A stretch of DNA of 64,000 nucleotides, from NCBI GenBank assembly GCA_011389685.1, contig JAABTV010000001.1, forward strand, positions 1 to 64,000, read 5' to 3'. Positions 40,116 through 49,252 of the stretch are shown here, piece by piece. Origin of the DNA: Paracoccaceae bacterium (GTDB lineage: Bacteria > Pseudomonadota > Alphaproteobacteria > Rhodobacterales > Rhodobacteraceae). The notes under the pieces were generated by a model. That model worked only from the letters and a program-made list of their open reading frames with translations. It was not told the DNA's origin and did no database searches. The stretch's first letter is position 1, and each line of letters starts with the position of its first letter. The position numbers and the translations under genes are program-made.

Positions 40116-41020
40116 AGCATATCCTGATTGCGGCCCTCGCCGCCATGCCGGGCCTGGCTTGGGCGCAGGTCCTCGAGATCCAGCCGGTCACCGACGATGT
40201 CTGGGCGCTGGTCGGTCCCAAGGAACAGCGCGACCCCGAGAACAAGGCCAACAACGCCACCTTTGGCGTGGTGGAAACCGCCGATGGCGTGGTGCTGATC
40301 GACCCGGGCGGGTCGTGGCAGGGGGCCGAGGACATCGACGCCGCGATCCGGACCCTGACGCAGCAGCCGGTCCGATACGTCATCAACACCGGCGGACAGG
40401 ATCACCGCTGGCTTGGCAATGGTTACTGGCAGGCGCAGGGCGCAACCGTCATCGCGTCGGAGGCGGCGGTGGCCGACCACCATGCGCGCGCGCAGGATCA
40501 CATGATCGCGCTGGCGCGGTTCCTCGGCGACAGCCTCGAGGGCACCGAGCCGTCCTATGCCGATGTCAGTTTCGAGACCGATTACACGCTGGATGTCGGC
40601 GGGTTGCGCTTCGAGATCATGCATCGCGGCCCGGCCCATACCCCGGGCGACAGCTTTGTCTGGCTCGAGCAGCGCGACGTGATGTTCACCGGCGATATCG
40701 TTTATGTCGAACGCATTCTGGGCAATGGGCCGGCGCGCAACACGAAAAGCTGGATCGAGGTTTTCGATGCCATGGCGGAATTTGAACCGTCCCGGATCGT
40801 TCCGGGTCATGGCCATGCCACCGACCTCGCCACCGCGCGCCGCGATACCCGTGACTACCTGGTGAACCTGCGCAGCCGGATCGGCGCGCTGATCGATGAG
40901 GGGGGCGACATCATCGACGCGCCGAAAATCGACCAGTCCGACTGGTCCTATCTGGAGCAGTTCGACGCGCTGGCCGGTCGCAATGCGCAATCGACCTATG
41001 AAGAGATGGAATGGGAGTGA
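40112..41020 (+). CDS. Exported MBL-fold protein with atypical metal site
   Basis: Signal peptide MKHILIAALAAMPGLAWA; GVVLIDPGGS; INTGGQDHRWLGNGYW; HRGPAHTPGDS; FTGDIVYVERI; VPGHGHATD. Confidence 0.87.
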   Translation: MKHILIAALAAMPGLAWAQVLEIQPVTDDVWALVGPKEQRDPENKANNATFGVVETADGVVLIDPGGSWQGAEDIDAAIRTLTQQPVRYVINTGGQDHRWLGNGYWQAQGATVIASEAAVADHHARAQDHMIALARFLGDSLEGTEPSYADVSFETDYTLDVGGLRFEIMHRGPAHTPGDSFVWLEQRDVMFTGDIVYVERILGNGPARNTKSWIEVFDAMAEFEPSRIVPGHGHATDLATARRDTRDYLVNLRSRIGALIDEGGDIIDAPKIDQSDWSYLEQFDALAGRNAQSTYEEMEWE

Positions 41021-41032
41021 GCGTCCGCGCGT

Positions 41033-42240
41033 TCAGATCGGCTCGACCCTGAGCACCATGCCCGGCGCCACCCGCCCGGTTTCGGGCGGGAGCGCCGCGA
41101 TTCCCATCGCCTGTGCGATCGGGCGCAGGCTGGCCGAGGCGCCCGGACCGAGCCGTTCGAGCACCGGGCGACCCAGGGCATCGCGCCGCGACCATGTGAC
41201 CGGCACGAATTCGCGCCGTCCGGTCCGGCGCGCATAGTCGAACCCGGAGACCGCGGGAAACCACGTATCCGGATCCTCGCGCAGGCCCGCCACGCGGCGC
41301 AGGGCCGGGCGCACGATCTGGGAAAAGGTGATCGCCGCGGCATAGGGATTGCCGGGCAGACCGAAGAACATCGCGCCGCCCACGCGCCCCACGGTCAGCG
41401 GTTTGCCGGGGCGGATCGCCACCTTGAGCACGTCGAGCCTTGCATCCCCGGCCCGCAACGCATCAAGGATGTGATCCTCTTCGCCCGCTGAAACCCCGCC
41501 CGAGGAAATCACCACGTCATGCGAGTCGGCGGCGTCGCGGATCGCGCCGCGAATCCGGGCCGGATCGTCGCGCAGGATGCCGAAATCGGTGATCTCGGCC
41601 CAGGGACAGGTCAGAAGCGCGCGCAGCATCACCCGGTTGGAATTGAAAATCTGCCCATGCGCGAGATGCCTGCTGGGTTCGACCAGCTCGTCACCGGTGG
41701 ACAGGATGGCGATGCGCACCCGACGCCGGACCGTCACCTGCGCCAGGCCACAGCCCGCCAGAAGCGCAAGCCGTGGCGGGGTCAGACGAATGCCCGGATC
41801 GAGGCAGGGCGCGCCCGGCGCCACGTCCTCGCCGCGTTTGCGGATGTTGCAGCCGAGGTCGGGGCGAAATGTCAGCACGATCAGGCCGGCCTTTCGCTCG
41901 ACCTTTTCCTGCATCACCACGCAATCGGCGCCGCGCGGCACCGGTGCGCCGGTGAAGATCCGGGCCGCCGTGCCGGGTGTCAGCGCGTGGTCGCGCGACT
42001 CTCCCGCCGCGATCCGGTCTGTGACGTCGAGTGTCCATGGCCCTGCGCCGGTGAGTGTCGTGCTATCGAGCGCATAGCCGTCCATCGCCGAATTGTCGAA
42101 GGGGGGCAGGGCCGTGCGCGCGGTGACCGCCTCGGCGAGCACCCGGTCGATCGCCGCGTCGAGCGCCAGCGTTTCGGTGCCGGCAACCGGGGCGGCGGCG
42201 GCCTCGGCCCTGAGCCGGGCCGTGTCGAGTGATATCGCCC
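41033..42240 (-). CDS. moeA: Molybdopterin molybdotransferase; 5' end uncertain (no canonical start for the full-length frame)
   Basis: LPPFDNSAMDGYALD; GAPVPRGADCVVMQE; LSTGDELVEP; SGGVSAGEEDHI; FGLPGNPYAA. Confidence 0.85.
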
Positions 42241-42359
42241 GCCCCGGTTTCCCGGCCGCGCATTGTGTTGGCTGTTCTATCCGTCCCCCCCGGATTGCCG
42301 CGGGCCCGCCCCACAGAGTGCGGGACGGGCCGTTCCCAAATCACTGGCATGTCACCGGA

Positions 42360-44822
42360 TCAGAGCGTGATTTCCTTGGACTTGAAGGAAATTCCCGCCG
42401 ATTCCCGCGTGGCGTTCGAGACCTTGCGGATGTCGCCCCAGCAGTGCTTGTAGTCCGGCACGTTCAACTCGTTCACGCCGTTGGTGACGTTGCCCTGGCT
42501 GCCCGCCGGCGAGCCGAAGACCATCGCGACCTGGCCGCGTTTGGCGCTGGCGGTCGGATAGGCCATGCCTTGCGTCACGCCGTTGTCGTTGATGATCTCG
42601 AGCAGGTCGCCGGGGTTGAGACCCTCATCGACCATGTCATCGGGGTTCATCTCGATGAACGGATAGGGGAACCGGTCCTGCACGAAGTCGTTCTTCTGAT
42701 CGAGGAACTGGTTCTGCCAGAAGATGTTGGCCCGGACGTTGTTGATCCAGTATTTGTGGTTGGCCTTTTCGCGGGCGCGCCCCGCTGCCTGCCAGCCGCG
42801 CCAGCCCGAGGCGCAAAACAGCGCCTTGCCGTCGTCGCGCCCGTGCCGGTCGAACCTGCCATCGGCATAGAGCCGCTCGGTGCCGATCAGCTGGCCGTTC
42901 TCATACCCCACGACCGGCTCCTGCACGCCATTGTTGCCGGCGGCGCGCAGGCGGTCATAGGTCACCTCGGGATTGCCCTGGTGGAAGCCGTCCATGAAGG
43001 CGTCTTCCTCGGTTTCCCAGTCATAGCCCTTGAACTTGTCGGCGTAGTCGTCTTGGCCCATGTCGCGCAGCACGCGCTCCATGTTCTGCGCGATCCCGGC
43101 GGCGATCAGGCAGTCGGGCCTGGAATTGCCGTAGGGGTCCATGTATTTTTCGGACAGGCGCAGCCGCCGCTCGCCGTTCATCGAGGTGAGATTCATCTCG
43201 TTGGACTCGCAAGCCGGCAGGATGACATGCGCGTTCTGGCCGATCTGGCTGTGGATGATGTCCATGTCCACCACGAAGAGCCCGCCCGCGTTGATCGCCG
43301 AGACGATCGCATCGACAAGCTGTTCGCGGGTGCCACCGGCGGCGGCGTCGATCGCGTCCTTGACCATGTCCGCGCGGCGCTTGTGCGCACGCTTGAACTC
43401 GGCAGCGTTGATCGTGGTCTTGTGGTGATCGCAGGCCCAGATATGGTGCACGCCGCCCAGGCCCCGGATGAGATACTGATCGACATATTCCGCCGGGCGG
43501 CCGACCACGGATTCGTCGGGGCGGTAATAGCCTTCCTGGTGGCCGCCGAGGCGACAGCACCCGCCGCCCTCGCGCCCGATATTGCCGGTGGCCAGCGCAA
43601 TGTTCGCCATCGCGCCGACGGTGCGATAATTGTCATTGCCCCAGATGATGCCCTTTTCATAGGCCGAGGCGCATTTGCGCCGGCTGCCATCCTCGTGCGG
43701 CTTGGCGATCCACTCGGCGGCCCTGGCGATATCGGCGGCGTCCACGCCGCAGATTTCCGCCGCCTCGTCCAGCGAGGTGCGAATGGACTGCATCGCGTGA
43801 TCGAGGCTGCCGAGGCTTGCCGGGTGCGCGGCGTCCTGCGCCACGGCTTCGCCACCCTGGAAGGTGGAATTGGCGATGAAGTCGTCATCCAACCAGCCAT
43901 TGTCGACGATATGGGTCATGATGGCGTTCAGCACCACCATGTCGGTGCCTTCGTTGATCGCCAGATGCAGCACGTTCTCCTTGCCGGCGAACTGTTCGGC
44001 CGAATGCACCGTCACCGTGCGGCGCGGATCAACCATGATGAATTTCGCGCCATTCTGCATCCCCAGAACCATGTGGTTGAGATAGAGATTGGTCTGGGTC
44101 TCCATCGGATTGGCGCCAACCACGAAGATCGTGTCGGTGATCTCGTAATCGGAATAGCTGTTGTTGAGCTCGCCCACACCCATGTCGCGGGTGGAATGCA
44201 CCTCGGAATTGTAAGCGGGGCGATTGTGGATGCGGATGTTGCGGATGCTCATGCTCTGGAAATAGAGCTTGCCGGTCGCCCAGGTGTTCTCGTAACCACC
44301 CGCGCTGCCGCCATGGTCGAACACCGACACAACGAGATCATCCTCGGATCCTTCGGTGACCACCTGCGCGGTGACCCGCGCCACCAGATCGAGCGCGTCA
44401 TCCCACGAGGTCGGCTGCCATGTGCCGTTGCGCCAGACCAGCGGGTCGGACAGGCGCTGCTGTTGCGTGCCGGTGATCCGCGAGGGGCGGTTCTCGGCCA
44501 TGCGCGCGCCGCGGATCGAGCCGAGGCCGGAATTGACCACGCAATTCTCGTCCGGCTTGACCACCAGCTGCACGTCGCGCCCGTCCTGACGCACGATGTT
44601 GTACATCGACGGCGCATACCACGCCGGGCTATCCTGATATTGTTGTTCGGAAAGATCGACGCCGAACTTGTTCCGGCCCGGTTCGGTGCCGCCCTGCTTG
44701 TTCATCGGCCAAGTATAGGCCTTGTAGCCGCAACCGACGATGCAGTAGTGGCAGGTGACGTTGAATTCCTTGGCGTCTGCGGGGATGATCGGCAGACGGT
44801 CGACTTGTCTCTTGTAACCCAT
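42360..44822 (-). CDS. aioA: Arsenite oxidase large (Mo) subunit
   Basis: NVTCHYCIVGCGYKAYTWP (3Fe-4S site); PSMYNIVRQDGRDVQLVVKPDENCVVNSGLGSIRGARMAE; adjacent Rieske subunit and aioXSR. Confidence 0.96.
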   Translation of the reverse strand: MGYKRQVDRLPIIPADAKEFNVTCHYCIVGCGYKAYTWPMNKQGGTEPGRNKFGVDLSEQQYQDSPAWYAPSMYNIVRQDGRDVQLVVKPDENCVVNSGLGSIRGARMAENRPSRITGTQQQRLSDPLVWRNGTWQPTSWDDALDLVARVTAQVVTEGSEDDLVVSVFDHGGSAGGYENTWATGKLYFQSMSIRNIRIHNRPAYNSEVHSTRDMGVGELNNSYSDYEITDTIFVVGANPMETQTNLYLNHMVLGMQNGAKFIMVDPRRTVTVHSAEQFAGKENVLHLAINEGTDMVVLNAIMTHIVDNGWLDDDFIANSTFQGGEAVAQDAAHPASLGSLDHAMQSIRTSLDEAAEICGVDAADIARAAEWIAKPHEDGSRRKCASAYEKGIIWGNDNYRTVGAMANIALATGNIGREGGGCCRLGGHQEGYYRPDESVVGRPAEYVDQYLIRGLGGVHHIWACDHHKTTINAAEFKRAHKRRADMVKDAIDAAAGGTREQLVDAIVSAINAGGLFVVDMDIIHSQIGQNAHVILPACESNEMNLTSMNGERRLRLSEKYMDPYGNSRPDCLIAAGIAQNMERVLRDMGQDDYADKFKGYDWETEEDAFMDGFHQGNPEVTYDRLRAAGNNGVQEPVVGYENGQLIGTERLYADGRFDRHGRDDGKALFCASGWRGWQAAGRAREKANHKYWINNVRANIFWQNQFLDQKNDFVQDRFPYPFIEMNPDDMVDEGLNPGDLLEIINDNGVTQGMAYPTASAKRGQVAMVFGSPAGSQGNVTNGVNELNVPDYKHCWGDIRKVSNATRESAGISFKSKEITL

Positions 44823-44835
44823 TGCTTTTCCTCCC

Positions 44836-45357
44836 TCAGAGCGTGTTGGACAGGCGGCCGTAGATCAGCTCGTCCACGCCCTCGGCATAAATGTCGCCCG
44901 CGTCGTCGACGCGCAGCACGAATTGCGGCAGGTTGTTGGTGGCATGGCCCCAGACCTGTTGTCCGCCCGCTTCGGCATCGAAGCGCGAATGGTGTCCGGG
45001 GCAATTGAAGGTGCGGTCGGCGTCGTTGTAGCTCAGCATCCAGCCCTTGTGCGGGCAGAGCACCGAATAGGCCACCACATCGCCATTAGGCCCGACACCG
45101 CCCTCGACCCCCTGCCCCAGCTTGAGCAGCACGCCGGGGCTGTCGGCGTCGGGATAGGCTACGTCCATCGGCGCGTTGACCGCCAGATCGGCCAGGTTGG
45201 CCAGACGGTTCGCCGGATAGTCCACCCGCGCCAGCGCGCGCTCCGCCCTGGCTTCGCTTGTTCCCATGACAACGCTCGCCGCCGCGCCGGCGGTGGCCCC
45301 AAGGCCCCCGCGCAGGAATTGGCGACGGCCCGCATCGACCAGTCGATTACATTTCAT
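44836..45357 (-). CDS. aioB: Arsenite oxidase Rieske subunit with Tat signal
   Basis: GRRQFLRGGLGATAGAAASVVMG (Tat); CPHKGW-(N)-CPGHHSRF (Rieske CxH...CxxH). Confidence 0.95.
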   Translation of the reverse strand: MKCNRLVDAGRRQFLRGGLGATAGAAASVVMGTSEARAERALARVDYPANRLANLADLAVNAPMDVAYPDADSPGVLLKLGQGVEGGVGPNGDVVAYSVLCPHKGWMLSYNDADRTFNCPGHHSRFDAEAGGQQVWGHATNNLPQFVLRVDDAGDIYAEGVDELIYGRLSNTL

Positions 45358-45477
45358 TGGCTTGGTTCCTCCCTGGCTTAACTCATACAGGGTATCCGTT
45401 GCTCGGGGCGGTCGCGACTGCGCAGGTGTCCGCTCTGCGCTGAGGCATCTATCTGGAAATCAAAGGAAAATTTTCAT

Positions 45478-45493
45478 GTTCGGATTTCCGAAC
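45478..45493. promoter_or_regulatory. 16-bp dyad GTTCGGA-TT-TCCGAAC in the aioR-aioB intergenic region
   Basis: Perfect 7-bp arms. Confidence 0.65.
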
Positions 45494-45503
45494 AGGGTTG
45501 CGT

Positions 45504-46733
45504 TCAGGACAGGCCGTATTTCTGCATCTTTTCCCAAAGCGTGGTGCGCGCGATCCGCAGCCGTCTTGCGGCTTCGCCGATCTGGCCGTCGGTCTGATCG
45601 AGCGTGGCGATGATCTGGGCACGCTCGGCGCGCTCGCGGGCTTCGGCCAGGGTCTCGATTCCGCCCGGCCGGGCCTGCCGCTCGGGAAAAAGATCCGCGG
45701 GTTGCAGCACGTCACCCGACGCCAGGCCCAGACCCCGCAACAGGCGCGCGCGCACCTCCCGCCCCCCCCCGGGCCAGTCGTGATCGCGCGCGGCCTCAAG
45801 GCAGAGTGCGCTGAGTCCGGCCAGGGCCGGGGCGCGGGTGGGGGCGAAGTTCTGAAAAAGCCGTTCCAGCAGCCAGACCGCATCCTCGGTCCGGGTGCCG
45901 AGCGGCGGCACCGGGATTTCCATCTGCGCCATGCGGTAGAACAGTTCCGTGGAAAACGCGCCGGTCTCGATCAGCGAGTCCAGACCGTTACCGCACGCGA
46001 TGACGAACCGCGCGGGCACGCGGCCGTCGAGGCACTCGGCCAGCCGATTCTGAAGCGGCAGCGGCAGACGGCTGATGGCGTTGATGAAAAGCGTGCCGTC
46101 TGCGACCGTGGCGACCGCGCCATCCGCGCCGAACAGCGCGCCTTCGGGATCACCTTCGCGCGCCAGGTTGACCGGAACGAAGGGCGCGGCGCGGCGATCG
46201 GACAGGTCGTGGATGCACCGCGCGATCAGGTCCTTGCCAAGGCCCGGACCGCCGCGGATCAACACCGGCTCGGCGCGACGCGCGACGCGCGCGATCAGCT
46301 CTTCGACCCGTCGCGCCGCGCTCGAGACGCCAAGCACAGGTGGAAAATCAAGCGTATCGCCGGGCGAAACGAGCAGCGACAGCCGTTCGAGAAAGACGCC
46401 CATGTCGAATGGCTTGGTGATGTAATCCGCCGCCCCCGACTTGATCAGGCGCACCGCCTGCTCGATGCCGCCCTGCCCGGTGATGAACAGGAACGGAGGC
46501 GGCGTAGCGGTGCGGCACAGGGTGGTGAAAAGGTCCTCGCCGGTGCCATCGGGCAGGGCGATGTCGCAGATCACCGCGTCAATGTGTTTTTGCGGTGTGC
46601 GGATCGCCCCGAGTGCGCGCGCCATCTGCTTGAACCAGAGCACCGATGCGCCTTCGAGTTCGAGCCGCTGCAACAGTGACGTGCCCATGATCTCGTCGTC
46701 CTCGACCAGAATGATGCGTCGCCCCTCAAGCAT
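45504..46733 (-). CDS. aioR: AioR-type response regulator with degenerate AAA+ domain
   Basis: Receiver domain RRIILVEDDEIMGTSLL..DAVICDIALPDGTG..KPFDMG; Walker A GGPGLGKD; C-terminal Fis-type HTH EAARRLRIARTTLWEKMQKYGLS; GAFTGA absent. Confidence 0.9.
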   Translation of the reverse strand: MLEGRRIILVEDDEIMGTSLLQRLELEGASVLWFKQMARALGAIRTPQKHIDAVICDIALPDGTGEDLFTTLCRTATPPPFLFITGQGGIEQAVRLIKSGAADYITKPFDMGVFLERLSLLVSPGDTLDFPPVLGVSSAARRVEELIARVARRAEPVLIRGGPGLGKDLIARCIHDLSDRRAAPFVPVNLAREGDPEGALFGADGAVATVADGTLFINAISRLPLPLQNRLAECLDGRVPARFVIACGNGLDSLIETGAFSTELFYRMAQMEIPVPPLGTRTEDAVWLLERLFQNFAPTRAPALAGLSALCLEAARDHDWPGGGREVRARLLRGLGLASGDVLQPADLFPERQARPGGIETLAEARERAERAQIIATLDQTDGQIGEAARRLRIARTTLWEKMQKYGLS

Positions 46734-48174
46734 CAGCCCGATCCCTGTTGCCATGGCCCATGCTGTTGAAAAAGACCCGGATCCGGGTTGTGCCATCTTC
46801 GCGCGCGTGCTCGATCCGACCGCCCAGCCCGCTGACCAGATCGCGCACCAACCGCAGACCCACGCCACCGCCGGGGGTGAGCAGCGCATCGCTCAGCAAC
46901 CGCGCGCGCGCCGCTTCGGGCAGGCCCGGGCCGGTGTCCCGCACCTCGAGTGCGAACCCATCATCGCCCGCCATCGCATGAAGCCCGATCTGCCCGCCGT
47001 GACCGACCGCCGCGCTTGCGTTCAGGATCAGGTTGAGCATGATCTGTCGCAGCGGGGCGGCGGGCAGCGCCACGCCCTTGGCCGCATCGGCGGTCACCTG
47101 CCAGTCGAGCGCCTGTTGCTTGCGTTTCAGTTCGGGTTCGATCAGCAGACGGATATCCTCGAAATCGGTCCGGGTGAGATGGTTGTCCTGACGGTCGAGG
47201 CGGTTCTCCTCGAGCGTGACCCGCGCCACGTCGCGCAGATGCAGCAGACCCCGTTCCAGGAGCGCGGCGGACGCGCGCACCACGTCGGGGCGGTCGGAAA
47301 AATTGCGGATCGTGTCGGTCGCATTGAGCAGCCCGCCCAGCGGGTTGTTGATCTCATGGGCCAGCGACGAGGACAGCCGCCCAAGCGCGACGAACCGCTC
47401 ACGCTCGGCCAGGCGGCGCTCGGCCTCGGCCTTGGCCGAGACGGCATCGACCATGCCGTTATAGGTCCGCGTCAGCCGCGCCAACTCGCCGTCGCCGCGT
47501 GGCACCTCGGCCTCGGCGATGCGCTGTGGCGCGCCCTCGGCGCCGGTCATGTGTCGCGCCAGCGTCGTGACCGGCTGCAACATCTGGCGCATCGCGAGAT
47601 AGCCCAGACCCGCCAGGATGAGCGTGGCGAGAGAATTGCCCAGGAGCAGAAACAGCAAGGCATGACGGCGCTCGGTCTGCAGGTCGGTCACGTCGAGTTC
47701 GCTGACGATCTGGCCCACCATCCGGCCCTGATAATCGAGCGGTGCGATCAGGCGGACGGTTTCGTCCCGGGCCCCGACCGAAAGCTGATCAAGCGCCACC
47801 GCCCCCTCGGCGAAGCCGGTGATCGCGCTGTCGATCGGCACCTGGCGCGGGTCGCTCGCGGCCAGAACGCGCCCGCCATCGTCGGCCACCGCGGTCAGCG
47901 CCATGCGTCGCCCCGCGCTCGCTTTCGCGGCCCGGTCAAGGGTGTCGTAGACCTCCCAGATGTCACGCCGCAGCACCAGCGGCCCGAGCGCGACCGACAG
48001 GCCCTCGACATGCAGGCGCGCCAGTTCCTGCAAGCGCGCATCCTGCACCCGCCCCAGCGCCGAGAGTACCTGCTGTGATGCGACGATCCCGACAAGCAAC
48101 ATCATCGCCGCGCCCAGCAATGGCAATCTGAGCGACAGTGGCAAGGTGGTGAGCCTGTGCAGCGCCCGGTTCAT
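46726..48174 (-). CDS. aioS: AioS-type sensor histidine kinase
   Basis: HAMP region, H-box LGRLSSSLAHEINNPLGGLLN, N/G boxes LNLILNASAAVG, DTGPGLP. Confidence 0.92.
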   Translation of the reverse strand: MNRALHRLTTLPLSLRLPLLGAAMMLLVGIVASQQVLSALGRVQDARLQELARLHVEGLSVALGPLVLRRDIWEVYDTLDRAAKASAGRRMALTAVADDGGRVLAASDPRQVPIDSAITGFAEGAVALDQLSVGARDETVRLIAPLDYQGRMVGQIVSELDVTDLQTERRHALLFLLLGNSLATLILAGLGYLAMRQMLQPVTTLARHMTGAEGAPQRIAEAEVPRGDGELARLTRTYNGMVDAVSAKAEAERRLAERERFVALGRLSSSLAHEINNPLGGLLNATDTIRNFSDRPDVVRASAALLERGLLHLRDVARVTLEENRLDRQDNHLTRTDFEDIRLLIEPELKRKQQALDWQVTADAAKGVALPAAPLRQIMLNLILNASAAVGHGGQIGLHAMAGDDGFALEVRDTGPGLPEAARARLLSDALLTPGGGVGLRLVRDLVSGLGGRIEHAREDGTTRIRVFFNSMGHGNRDRADA

Positions 48175-49026
48175 TCAGCTCTCCAGCAGGCGCATGCGCC
48201 GGGCGATCCCGTCGAAAAGACCGGCCGGCGCCTCTTGGAACCCATCGAGTTGCAGCGCGCTCAGCGCCGCGCGCCCCGCCATGGACTCCGGCAGCCCGAT
48301 CAGCGCCTGGCGCAGGGCCCGGCTGGCCTCGTTTCCGGCGGCGTCCTTGCCCACGCATACCGGCGGAAAGCCCAGCCATTCGGATTTACCGATCACCCGG
48401 GTCCCACGGGTCAATTCCGGTTCGACCTTGGCCAGCGTCTCCCAGACATAGCCATCCACGCTGCCCGAATCGACAAGCCCCTCGGCCACGGCGCGCACCA
48501 CGTTGCGATGCCCATAGGCAAAGATGCTGCGCGAGAACCACGTTTCGGCTCGCGCGCCCATGCGGATCAGGTCGGTGGCCGTGACCAGATAGCCCGAATT
48601 GCTGTCCGGGTCGGAAAAGGCATGGGTCGCCCCGCGCAGATCGCTCAGGCCTGTCGCCTGCGTGCCCCGCGCGGCGATCAGATAGGAGCGATAGAGCGGT
48701 TTGCCCTGCCAGACCGGGACGGCCAGAAGATCCAGAGCATCCGCATGTTGCAGATAGGGAAAGCCGCACAGCCAAGCCGCATCCAGCGTGTCGGTCAGCA
48801 AGAGCCCGGTCACCTCGGCATAGGTGCGCCGCTGGACAAGCTCGATCTCGCGGTCCATGGCCGTTGAAAGGGCCTGGTGCAGCCGCTCGATGATCTCCGC
48901 GTCATTGTCGAGAAAGACCGGTGTAAGACCGAGCCGGAACGGCATCCGCGCCAGGCTCGGCAAGGGAATTGCGGCCAGCGCGAGACCGCCCATCATGATC
49001 GCCTTGCGACGGGGTATTCCTGTCAT
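48175..49026 (-). CDS. aioX: AioX-type periplasmic arsenite-binding protein (PhnD-like)
   Basis: RLGLTPVFLDNDAEIIERLHQAL; DAAWLCGFPYLQHADALDLLAVPVWQG; DPDSNSGYLVT; directly upstream of aioSR. Confidence 0.9.
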   Translation of the reverse strand: MTGIPRRKAIMMGGLALAAIPLPSLARMPFRLGLTPVFLDNDAEIIERLHQALSTAMDREIELVQRRTYAEVTGLLLTDTLDAAWLCGFPYLQHADALDLLAVPVWQGKPLYRSYLIAARGTQATGLSDLRGATHAFSDPDSNSGYLVTATDLIRMGARAETWFSRSIFAYGHRNVVRAVAEGLVDSGSVDGYVWETLAKVEPELTRGTRVIGKSEWLGFPPVCVGKDAAGNEASRALRQALIGLPESMAGRAALSALQLDGFQEAPAGLFDGIARRMRLLES

Positions 49027-49252
49027 GCCGTTGTCATGGACCTCCCTGCATTGCGTTGCCGCCGTGCCCCCCGCGGGTCACGCTCGACTCGGAAATCGAC
49101 ACATCCGCCCGCGACTCGATTGAATGCGGTCGGGCCGGAAAACTCAACCGTTTCCACATGCCGGGTGGACCGGGCGGCGTTGGGGGTGCGTTGCGCGACT
49201 CGGCCCCGCGGGCGGGTCTGCGACGACCCGTCTGCCGATACCGGCCATCAGA

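Noticed and set aside
42093-45008. 971-aa plus-strand ORF opposite aioA
   Set aside because: Antisense frame of aioA; low-complexity, no domain motifs, while aioA matches throughout
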